From Acanthaster planci (taxonomy: Eukaryota > Echinodermata > Asteroidea > Valvatida > Acanthasteridae), in the NCBI RefSeq assembly GCF_001949145.1, contig NW_019091664.1, positions 12,626 through 76,625 on the forward strand: a stretch of DNA of 64,000 nt, read 5' to 3'. Numbering within the stretch: the stretch's first letter is position 1; every line of letters starts with the position of its first letter. Made by a program: the position numbers and the translations under genes. This document shows, piece by piece, positions 35,481-45,532 of this stretch. Below the pieces are notes generated by a model, which saw only the letters and a program-made list of their open reading frames with translations, did no database searches and had not been told where the DNA came from.

Positions 35481-37708
35481 TTGACCACAAAAACTCTCAC
35501 TTTGTAAACCATATCAAATGTAAACACTGGTTTCGTTTGTTCTGTTGTGATGGGGAGTATGCCAATTATACGCATTACAATACTACTTAAAAATGTGTGG
35601 CTTTAAATGTTTTTACCGGATTGTTTGAATAATATGTTTATAAGGCCTACGGGGAATTTTTTTAACATTGTACATGATGACTCTATCTCGTTTAAATTGA
35701 GTAAACGGCCTACAAATGTATTCAGACTGAAGGGTATTAAATACTTTTATAGCTAGGAATAAGTTTACAGAGTAGATGTTAAGCTTCGTTTGTTTTGTGT
35801 TCTTCTGCCAGGCTCGTGTCGCGGAAATTGTATTGTAAAATACAGTTGTCTACAGCGTTGTGCAGTGGATTATGCTTCAAGAAAACTTGCCATATTTCTG
35901 CTTACATAGCCGCCATGTTCGGAATCAAATTTTTGTCGCAAGTATGGCGGGGAAGAATTATAGGCTGGTAGAAAAATGCAGTTTTTATGATGAAATGATG
36001 TAAAACTACGCCTGATTTCCTGTCAGTTGTCTTTTTGGCTCACCTTTGGCATTAATGTTAATGCAACGGTGGATCCTCATAATGAACTGAATTTGTATTG
36101 ATTTGATATACATGTACATGTACTTATTTGAATCTTAAGTGTTTTTTTGTCATTTACTCGAGTTGAAACCTTTTGTGACATATTTAATTCAGCATCTCCT
36201 TAAATAACGTTTTGTTGGAAAGAACTCAAAGCGTCCGTTGTTGTTGTTGTTGTTTTGTTTTAATGGCGTTTTCAGCTACTCAGACTATTTGCGCCACTAA
36301 CTATGCGTTTATGCATTATCTTTATTAATCAGCATCACATTATAGAGTTGGGAAGAAGGTCCAGTTTTAGAGGCAGGAGGAAACCGGAGTACCCGGAGAG
36401 AACCTGTGAGAGCGAGTATGGACTAGACACCAAATGCAATTAAAGCCTGGGCCGAGGCAGGACTCGAACCCAGGCCTCATTGGTACAAAGTGAGGAAAGA
36501 AACACTACGCTGCCCCGCCACCAACCCCACCCAGCGTCTGTTCACACTCAACAAATGGTTTTTATTGGTAGACAATCAGATTTCCTGTTAAGGTAAACTG
36601 AATCCGTCCTCAAGACTCCCGTAAACTCCCGTCTATTTCCAGGTCAGCCTCGGTTTCAAAGGCAAAGAAAAACGAGGGATTGGCCACTGTTTACACGGCT
36701 ACCCAATTATGTTATGATGTTAGATTGGCAACTCATCGGCATTGTGGAAATAAATATTGCTTGCTTGATTGGTTTCCGTCCGTTTTTTCTCATCGGGCTG
36801 TAGTAAGCTACTGCTGTTGCATGGAGTTTTGTAAAATCCCTTATACATGTACATCGGCACTGATGTTCCCAAACAATCGTGGGCGTTAAACAAAAGAATC
36901 AATGATCGTCCACGATTCCTGATACGTCCACGATTGCCAAACATGTACAAAACATATTAGAGGCCTTCCAAAAAAGTTAAAGTATGAACAACAGAGGACA
37001 ATAGGAACGTCCACGAATGCCCAAAAAATACGTTTATACGCGTTTAGTGTTTAAAATGCAATGCATCTTCATCAGTGATTATCCCCCACTGGACAGTTTT
37101 TCAAGTTAAAAAAATACTGTCCTAGAAAATTACTTTTTACTTTACAGGCACTCTTTCTCTCTCCTTATTTTGACAAGTATTTTTCGATATAAAACAGAAT
37201 TTGCACACATTATTGGAGGATCCATGGCTCAACACGGGCCATCCCCCCAACAAAAGAAAGGTGATAAAGAAATCCCAACTTTAGCTTGACCCTTAGAGAG
37301 GCCATAAAAGGTTAGCATACATTCTCAAATTTCAAATGTTTTGGTCAGGAAACCATTTCCCTGAAAGCATCCCCCAACTTGCACTGTTTTGAGAATGATG
37401 AAAGGGACGATTATCCAGCCCAAAGGCCGAACCTGGGTTACGGGTTTGGATTCTGTCGCCTCTCCGCATCTGTCCACGTCAATTTTGGTGAAAACTGAAA
37501 AATGGCGTCATGTGTCCTGCTGCATTTCTTACATGAAGAAATTTCGGGGCTCAGTAATAGACCGATCTAGTGTCGAGTTCTACCTGGGGCGAATTGTGTT
37601 AGGAGACAAAAGTGAATACTTTTATCCATTTTCGCTGTTTGTGGGTTGGGCACAGATTTGGGAAAAAAGTTCAACACGAACATCCCTTTACAACTGAATC
37701 AACAAAAC
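35481..37708. other. Intergenic region between semaphorin and MRPL24
   Basis: Apart from the repeat at 36370-36530 and a short ttgttgttgttgttgtt run near 36240, I see no gene. Confidence 0.55.
36370..36530. mobile_element. tRNA-related dispersed repeat
   Basis: Contains gaggaaaccggagtacccgg followed by agagaacctgtg, and a reverse box-B-like gactcgaacccaggc. I recognise the first motif as a common dispersed word in marine invertebrates, but cannot name the family. Confidence 0.45.
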
Positions 37709-37714
37709 TTTATT
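37709..37714 (-). terminator. Candidate polyadenylation signal of MRPL24
   Basis: AATAAA on the minus strand 466 bases downstream of the MRPL24 stop. It is the first clear hexamer I see, and its use is inferred. Confidence 0.35.
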
Positions 37715-38073
37715 TCAAGTTGGCCATGCCGAAGTCATCACTTACAACAATGAAGCTAGAGTCAACTTAAATTTTTACATTCTGCATTGTGTACGTATCA
37801 CGTGATACAAATAATATACAATGTCTGACTTGGTTCAAGTCTGCTCACTTTTGCGCGAGTGTTACATAATTAAGTGTGATGGCAATATGCCTGTTCATAT
37901 GGGTTTTGACTGAAATCAGACTTGAGGCAAGTTTAACAGGAAAGTGACATCACTAGCCTCTAATACCGAACTGAGCATCTTCTCGGAACCTGTAGAAATG
38001 TAGCCTTTGTGTTTAGATTGCCAAATCAGCACAGCACTTTCGTCATCAGAACCGGTCTGCATGAGTGATATCT

Positions 38074-38222
38074 GAATTTCTGTGATGCCTTTAGATGGTA
38101 GGCGCTCACATCAATACCAGTACCTTTCAGCTGGTGTCTGTGTTTCTGTGATGCTGTATTTAAATGGCAATCCTCCGCATCAGTACCAGTATGTCTTAGC
38201 CGGTGTCCGGGTCTCTGTGATA
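38074..38222 (-). repeat. Tandem copies (66-69 bp) of the MRPL24 C-terminal tail and stop
   Basis: On the minus strand the tail [13 protein letters not shown]-stop (38222-38180) is followed exactly 69 bases later, in the same frame, by ITETQTPAERYWY-stop (38152-38111), and then by a third start (ITEIQ, near 38086) that has decayed. The spacers are also alike (tgatgcggaggattgccatt and tgatgtgagcgcctaccatc). Confidence 0.85.
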
Positions 38223-38316
38223 TTGTTGGCTTCCATCAGCTCTTGCTCTACTGTCTTCAAGGACAGTGTGTACGTCTTTTTGCACACGTCTTCAGCCACG
38301 GTATCCTTCGGTTGCT
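38180..38316 (-). CDS. MRPL24: MRPL24 exon 5 (C-terminus and stop)
   Basis: Encodes [20 protein letters not shown], then [16 protein letters not shown] and ends TPAKTYWY with TGA at 38182-38180. Acceptor ccccag. Read antisense, this exon and its flank give a 207-codon ORF at 38082-38705 that has no support of its own. Confidence 0.95.
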
Positions 38317-41300
38317 CTGGGGGTCAGAAAACATCATCAAAAGCAATTCAGATCCACCTGCTAAATTCAGAACGTCAAATCATGTTGGACTACTCCAAAT
38401 TCAACGAGACAGATTTTATGAGACTCACCACTCCATGCAGGAACCAGAGAGAGTACGCTTTTGCACAGCAACAATGGTCGTTCAGTGGGAACTTACTGCA
38501 CGTGCGCGCACCGGTTCAAGCGTGTTTGGCATGGGATGCACTGAGCACGCACGACCAATTGATGCTGCAATGCACAGCCTTCGCATGTGTGCCGGGCGCC
38601 CTGGATGAAACTATTCCTTCCAACCTATTTGATTTTTGGCAAGGGAATGGATACTCCAAATTGGGATGGCTACTCAACAAACCCGACAGCAGAGCTGTTA
38701 AGTAGACATAATAAAATGCTTAGCAGATACAACAATAAGACACATCACCAGCATCATACACTACATGTATCCAACAATCTGGCATTTAACTTGTTTTTGC
38801 AAGTCAAGACTTTTAAGGTGCTTAATAATTCCTGTGCCTCTCATCTACTTGAAAGTGTACACAAGTGTTTATCAAGAATGACTGCTCACCGATGTAGCTT
38901 TCCCGGGTCTTGAAGTCTTTGTGCTCGTCCGTTTGGGGGATGGGAATGATTCGCCCGGTTCGCTTGGACACTCTCACTTTATCACCGGCTTCAGTAAAGC
39001 GAAAGTCCACGTCAGCAGGTTGGCTGTTAAGTGAAAGACAGAGAAGGGCAATGAGTGCGGTGTGTTTAATGGCTGTGCACCTGAACTAAAGAGGGCGCTG
39101 TACTGCTTTGCAATGAGAATTTCATTGGTTCACGTGTAACAGTCAGGATAGCAGGAAAGGCCAGGTTCAGCCAGCCATAAAGATAAACATAACACAGGCT
39201 CGTCTGTGGTCTTTCCATTATCCCTAACCCTTCAATATCCTTCAAAGACCATTAAGGGATTTTGGAGACCTACACACTGTTTAGGAAGACTGAGCCCAAG
39301 CTTGGCCAAATTAGTGGGGCACCATAAATACTGACCCTTGCTGTAATATTATAGGTGGCGTTGCGAGGCAGTGTTTCCAATGGCGACTGACTGTGGCACA
39401 CAGCTGTGTTTCAGGGCATCATTCTTGGTTGGTCCCATGTTTATTTGACATTTCTGGTGTAGGCATTCCTTTCTTCTTGTGAAGCTAAGAAACCTCAGTA
39501 AAAAACTTCATTTTCTTGAAGTGAGAACACTACTGGGAGCTGCTTTTTTTGGTTGGTTTCCTTGACTATTCCTCTTCCTTTTGCTTTGGATGACCCTGAT
39601 CTGAAGATGCTTCTAAACCTGTTTATCAGAGAAGGGAAAGCCTTGTGGGGACCTGGCTTAGTCCATGCAAGGCTGACACAACCTGCTACATTCCCCACTA
39701 CTGCACACTGTCGTTGTTTACACCCTAACCACCCTTGCCACCATCAGAGGGCAAATGTGTCTTAAGAGTCGGATTCAGGCCATCAGCTGGAGCAGTATTC
39801 ACTCAGTGCTGTCCAAGAGCACGGTAGCAAAGTTAAGGTGGTAAGGCCACAAAAAAAAAAAGTCGGTCTCTGGTCAGCACGTGCGTCGATTTTGAACGAC
39901 AATGTTTTTTTCCATTATTTTCTCAAAATTTTCAAAACAGCCCCCTCTATTTCCATACTGCCTGAATGTTTGCGAGCAGACTGATTCCCGGCCACAAACC
40001 CACAAGTCCGAAGGGCAATTTGTTCAAGTAACCAGACTAATTCATGGGTAGCTCGTACCCGGTGATAGATCCATTACGACTGCGTAATGTTGATGATCAA
40101 CAACAATGGCGGCATGACGGGTCCGTTGCCAGTCTTAAAATGCCCCCCTATCCCCCCCCAAAAAAATGCATCGCCGCATTAATTCTGGAACTTAGGTCTG
40201 ACCAGAGACCGAGTATTTTTGGGGGCGGGCTAATCAAAGCTTTGATCTCCAGGTCTCTAGCGCTGATGTCTTAACCACCCAAATAGGGTCAGTAGAGGGC
40301 ACAAATCAACATCTACGCAAGATCAGAAAATGCCAACCAAAGCGGAAGAGCAAAGGGCTTGTGAAAAAATTCCCCGAGCTTACTGGGACGAGGTTCGAAC
40401 CCATGATGGTCAGCAGACGTCTCATAAGGGTCATGAGTTTCCATTAAGACGGCAATGAGTAGTACAATGTTGTTGAATGTTAAAAGCCACTGTCGTATCA
40501 GTGGGCAATTCTAATTGAGGTTACCAACTCACTTGTCTGATGGATCGACCAAGGCGACATCATGGACATTCAGCGGTGCCTCACTCACCACGTAAGTTCC
40601 ATCATAGCCTGGCATTCTGCCAATATACCGGTAGTGCTAACAATTATGTGAAAAAGAAAAGTACCGAAGGCACGTTTAAGAACTTCACTTCCAATTTTCA
40701 CGCTTGGATGCTTAGAAACCTCCATCTTTCAAATCCCAGTCAACTGTTTCCTTAGACTAACCAAATAGAGTGCACATTGTTAAACTCCAACTATGGTTCA
40801 GTTCATGATTTTGTTGTTTCCGAGAAATCAGATGTCCCGTAAGCCAACCCTGCCAATCTTTGTTAAACTTAGTCAGTTAGTAGGCATGGAGAGACATCCT
40901 TCATGAGTGTTACCTCTTGAATTTTACTTCCGTTGGATATAGGATTTAAGTTAACGTATAGGATTGCGTACTTCACACTCTCAGGCTCGTAATCTAACCT
41001 GCACTGAGCACATACCAGTGAAAACGTTGGTCAAAACATTTTTTCACAACATGTCTTGAGAAAATGGCATTTCAAGAGAACAGTACATCAGTACCATTGG
41101 TATGGAAATGACCCCAAGATATCAGCCAAACATCTCCTAAAGGCTCAGCACAATAAAACCAAATTCACTACAACATGGTAGATTGCACCCCCGGCTCTTT
41201 TAGGGTTAAATATCTTTATTAAGCCCATCATTACCTGAAAAAAAATGCTTGCTTAAAGGGTAGTTGCAATCATACCTGTAAAATGCACTTTTGTGCCTCA

Positions 41301-43137
41301 GTAAACCTTATTTTCAACTTTGGTGTTACTATTTCAAAGGGTATTGTAATGCTTTCTTGGTTTCTATGCAGAGTATTTCCATATTCATGAGCGAAACTGT
41401 GATGTCATCTCAGGAAGAAGCCTCGATGTTACATTGGTTTGTGCAAAAAAAAGTCCTTCGATTTTGTTGATTTTCCTGGACTAAAGTTAGCAATAAGAAA
41501 CCATCAATGTTTTCAGTTAGCAAATTCTGGGTTCACAATTTGAATAGAAATTCCTATGTCTCTCCTAGATGACCTCCTAGCAACACCATCCTCAGTTGTC
41601 CGTAAAAACATGAATAATTCTGATTGTTTAAAGTGTACACTTTTCAATGCATTCAACCAAATTCAAATGTGTAAGAGTTTTCATACATTGAAAAAGTACA
41701 AAGCTGCAGAAAAAATCGTGTCAAAAAAAAATTCATTGCAGCTACACTTTAAAGAATCAATTATTTAAGTCTACCAACTTACACAATTGAGTCCTTTTAC
41801 GACTACCCAGTTCCTCTGCCGTATGATGTCACTGATGATCCCTTGCTTGCCTGTATCTTTACCCTTCAGTACCTCCACCTGTTGGGCAGCGTTAGGAGAG
41901 GTCCGGGAACATTGGTTTTCCTTTTGTTTTGTTTGATGTCTAGTTTGCTTTGCTTTGGAAGGGGGTTCTTTCCCATCGTGACAAGCATAAACCAAGTATT
42001 GATAATGGTGAACCTAAGTGCTGAAGTTGTGTTTCACAAAAACAAAAATTGTGCTTACTCCTGCAAATTCGTTGACAGATTTTCCCAAACGTTTAAATGG
42101 AACTGCCCCTTTTTAGAGGTTTGACGTTTTGATCGATACAATCTGGCATTCATGTTTACTGTAAACAATACCTGTAAAATGTAATCTGCTTTTCAGAACA
42201 CTTTACTGCTCGGTCATATCAAGAAATACCACGAATTCATCACCAGAACTTTGGGTCAACACTGTATACAATTTATTGTATTTAAAGAGTTCAATGACAC
42301 CGTGGTAAGGGTGGGACGTTTACACGTGACCCTTAACCCTCCTTTGGTTTTACAGCACAAATTTGCACAAATGCCCACAGTCACTGGTGAGCATGTAGTT
42401 TCTATATGGCACTCAAACATGCACAGGTTCAGTGTGTACACAGTAGGTTGCCAGCACAAAATGACCCAGGGTCCTCCGTGCAGTCCTCTTCAGTACATTT
42501 GGTTTACTGCACAATGATGCACATGAAACAGTGNACAGCTGTGCTTCTTTGAGGTGTTTACCAAATGACCCAAAGAGTGACTTCAGCATAGGAGGGTTAA
42601 AACTAGGAATTTTTGTACACTCTTCATAATACCTTGAGGTCCTGCTTCTGATTGGTAGTGCAAAAGACATGAAATCTAAGTTTATGGTCTTGACAGGTAC
42701 ATAAATGTAGGAACAGTTGGTGCCGCAGTTAAAAGCCAGTTCATATCTCGCGTGAATGTAACGGTGAAGTGAACTTGCCATCAAGAAATGTTTGCAGCAA
42801 AAATGCGCAATGAGCTGCAACTCACAGCACAAATACGTGTATTTGAGACAAACAATCCTTGCATAGGATTGTCTGAGGAGAGTGGCTAACATATAAATGG
42901 CAACAGGTCATTTCACTGCTCATGCCTCTGACTTACCAGGTCTCCCTTGAAATACTTCCAGTTCCGGATGGGCTCCACCTGCACCTTGTTGCGATCCCGC
43001 CCTGGCAGGTTGGCCAACTGGGCCTGGATGGTCCAGGGCCTGGACATGACATAGCGGTAGTGTCGGTTGATCCTCTGCCAGCTTGGTTTCTCTCCCGCCT
43101 GGCGGGCCATCAGCAGGAGATTGGTCAGTCGGACCAT
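38180..43137 (-). CDS. MRPL24: Mitochondrial ribosomal protein L24 (uL24m), complete, five exons
   Basis: A component of the large subunit of the mitochondrial ribosome that binds 23S-like rRNA early in assembly. Five exons (43137-42937, 41878-41783, 40636-40533, 39023-38890, 38316-38180) join with matching phases to 223 residues; human MRPL24 has 216. The KOW motif is [13 protein letters not shown] (from residue 68). Further family blocks are [57 protein letters not shown] and the C-terminal KTYWY. The N-terminal 40 residues are basic, suiting mitochondrial import. The gene converges on the semaphorin gene. Just beyond its stop codon lies an in-frame second copy of the C-terminal tail. Confidence 0.97.
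38890..39023 (-). CDS. MRPL24: MRPL24 exon 4
   Basis: Encodes [20 protein letters not shown] and then [20 protein letters not shown]. Acceptor taacag, donor gtgagc, ends in phase 1. Confidence 0.97.
39861..40214. mobile_element. MITE-like element next to MRPL24 exon 3
   Basis: tcggtctctggtcag at 39863-39877 is mirrored by ctgaccagagaccga at 40198-40212, about 350 bp apart, in the intron between MRPL24 exons 3 and 4. The inside is non-coding with a poly-C/poly-A run. Confidence 0.55.
40365..40425 (-). mobile_element. Fragment of tRNA-derived repeat
   Basis: The minus strand carries box-B-like gggttcgaacctcgtccc followed by agtaagctcgggg, similar to the tRNA-like core of the element at 1343-1664. 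It is incomplete. Confidence 0.4.
40533..40636 (-). CDS. MRPL24: MRPL24 exon 3
   Basis: Encodes [20 protein letters not shown] and then [14 protein letters not shown]. Acceptor gttag, donor gtgagt, ends in phase 2. Confidence 0.95.
41783..41878 (-). CDS. MRPL24: MRPL24 exon 2 (KOW motif)
   Basis: Encodes [20 protein letters not shown] and [12 protein letters not shown]. This is the KOW RNA-binding motif and the most conserved block. Phase 0 on both sides, donor gtaagt. Confidence 0.97.
42937..43137 (-). CDS. MRPL24: MRPL24 exon 1 (start codon, transit peptide)
   Basis: Starts [20 protein letters not shown] and ends YFKGDL; 67 codons, phase 0, donor gtaagt. The start is the only in-frame ATG that gives the short basic leader of the family. 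Confidence 0.95.
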
Positions 43138-43369
43138 GGTGGGTGCCGTAAGACGGTCAAGTTACTGACTATGGGACAAGAAAATGACTGTTTTGAGGGG
43201 CAATCATCTCTGGAGAGAAATACCATCAAATGTCATGATGTAGGCCTACGTGTACATGTATGTATTAACTTGCAGCAATCTTCCTACAACCTCCATGTTT
43301 TTTCGACATACATGTATAGCTGTAGGGTTGCGTGCGTACAGTGTATGGCCCGAGTAGTGTAATGACACA

Positions 43370-43440
43370 GACTGCTTGCCACGTTTCCATCCCGCATTAT
43401 TTGCATGGGCGCGGTGCCCTGCCACACCTGCATTTGATTT
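43370..43440 (+). repeat. Dispersed repeat copy B
   Basis: Partner of the repeat at 24640-24775. It lies just upstream of MRPL24, between its start codon and the EGF gene. Confidence 0.45.
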
Positions 43441-45095
43441 GTGCCTTACGCATGCTGAGGCTTGAACACCCAAGAAAATTGTATTTTTCCTGTCTTTGAA
43501 GTGGAGGTAGGCCTAGGCCTAGCGCCTAGTCAGCTTATTTACCATGTTTACCGGCATAACTGGTCTGCAACCTTATCTCCACAGCTTGAAAAGTAAGCTT
43601 GCCACCGGCACATGCATAACTGGTTCACGACACGCCGACCATGGCGACGGTAATGCCAATTATGCCAACGTGTTAAAATTCCTCCAACTTCAGCATGCTC
43701 AATTCAAGGGTAGGCCTAATCATGCTAATTCCAGAAATTAGGGGTCCATTTTTTCCGTGTCCCTCGTCACATCTGACACACTTTTGGATCCTAATTACTG
43801 CTGCACCTATGGTGTTACTAAGGATTAAACTTACCTGTACAATGACAGTGTTGTCCACAGCTATAAAATAATACTAAATGGATCTTGGAAATCTTGCAAA
43901 CTTCCAGGTTCTGCTACTTGCACAATAAAAGAATCGCACAATCATGAGTTTGTGGACGCAGACATATTGAACCACTGAGCAACTTTGTCGAATGGGGGCG
44001 CTATTTTACCACTTGAGCGTTCATAGGAAAATCGCCCCCATGTCAATTTGCCTGAGACTGTTTCCCCCCGACGATCTTGCTCGACCAAATCGCACTCAGC
44101 AAACTGCGACGTCTTACTCCTAGCTAACTCGCTTACCTAAAAAGACTGAATGTATTACAACTTTCGTTGCAAATACGTGTATGTATGCAGGAGATTCAAG
44201 TTTCATCTCCCCCAATCACACATTTGTATTCGATAAAAGAAAAAAAAAGTTTTGGGATGAGAAATGAAATAGCCTATGAACTCTCCACTTGGATATCTTA
44301 AGTCAGCGCAATCATTTGCTAAACGTAAACTCTTTCCTGGCAGACAGGAAACGACGATAAAACAGGATCTTGTTTTTATGGTTGATACATAAACAAAATT
44401 ATAAATCACGGGTAGAGCTTGCAAACGAACGAGTCACGTGTCATTAGTAAGAGCCTTGTTTTCATACTGTCAAGCTCAAGTCTTCTCAGGGATCAAACGT
44501 TTATTCTTGGGGTGAGGCAATTTTTTTAAAAGCCTACCTTTTATGGCTTTAAGGTTTTATCAGGCCATATTTTGGCCAAGCTAACTGGGGTTCATTTTGC
44601 AGGGATGGGCTCTCGTTTCTAGGGGGGCCGCAGTGGGTTCGGTGACGGTTAAAACACTCAGGCTGGCATTAACTTGTTAAGATTGTTTTCCTTAAAGTTC
44701 TCTTATTACTTGGTGTGTAGGGGAACACGGGGCCACACTGGCCTCGAGCGGGGACGGGGGATTGTGCCCCATCCAGAGGCGGATCTGGGGGGGGGGGGTA
44801 ATTGCAACCCCCGTTCAGCCGTGGAATCGGTGAAATGACAGAAAATGAGCACCAAGAAAATCATCCATCTATATAGTTAAGTTTTTCTTGTCATCAGGGA
44901 ACGGCGCATGACGCTTTCGGACCTCCTTAGCAGGGCATCCCTTCAGTACGCCCATCAACCCCCCCCCCGTTTCCTGAAGGCTAGATCCGCCCCTGCCATT
45001 TCTTACCCCCCGTACCCCTTGGTTGTACCACTGTAGAAATATGAAAGAGACAACAAATAAACTTTCTCTCATGATTATTTTGCCAAAAGAAAAGT

Positions 45096-45101
45096 TTTAT
45101 T
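45096..45101 (-). terminator. Candidate polyadenylation signal of the EGF/DGGPG gene
   Basis: AATAAA on the minus strand about 300 bases beyond the stop codon. Use is inferred from position only. Confidence 0.3.
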
Positions 45102-45401
45102 CCTCTTTCCTTTTTTTTTTTCGTTTTCAGTTTTTTGCTAATTTTTGTTCAAAAGCTTTTAGTGTGGAACACTTCAAACATTTTGGTACATGCATTGCTC
45201 TTATAAATTCTACCAGAAAACAAACTTATCTCAGTGTCTATTCAAAGAAACAAAGGTCTCAACATTCAAGTTAGCAGTCATTCTGGTTGTTTGTGTGAAA
45301 TCAACTCCACTTAACAAAACCAGAAATACAGAAAGTATTGTGATTTAAATTTGTATCCCCATCTTTGTAGACCGCGAAAGATTCCATTCCACTCTAGCTG
45401 G

Positions 45402-45532
45402 TCAGAGACACCGGGAGAAACAGTCGTTACAGTCAGTCCCAAGCGGGCATTGGGTGTCGAAGGCCCCTGGTCCACCGTCGTTGCAAATGTCGTTGTTACG
45501 ATGAGGAAGGCAAGTCTCGCTACATAAGGGAC
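45402..45532 (-). CDS. EGF/DGGPG protein exon 3 (cysteine module, stop)
   Basis: Encodes PLCSETCLPHRNNDICNDGG, then PGAFDTQCPLGTDCNDC, FSRCL and TGA at 45404-45402. Acceptor tatccag. All eight cysteines fall in a compact 36-residue module. Confidence 0.85.

Noticed and set aside
38082-38705. Plus-strand ORF of 207 codons, one of the longest in the window
   Set aside because: It is antisense to MRPL24 exon 5 and its duplicated tail; the peptide shows no domain and the coding evidence is on the other strand.
42413-42892. Minus-strand ORF of 159 codons
   Set aside because: It lies in MRPL24 intron 1, contains an N, and has no recognisable domain.
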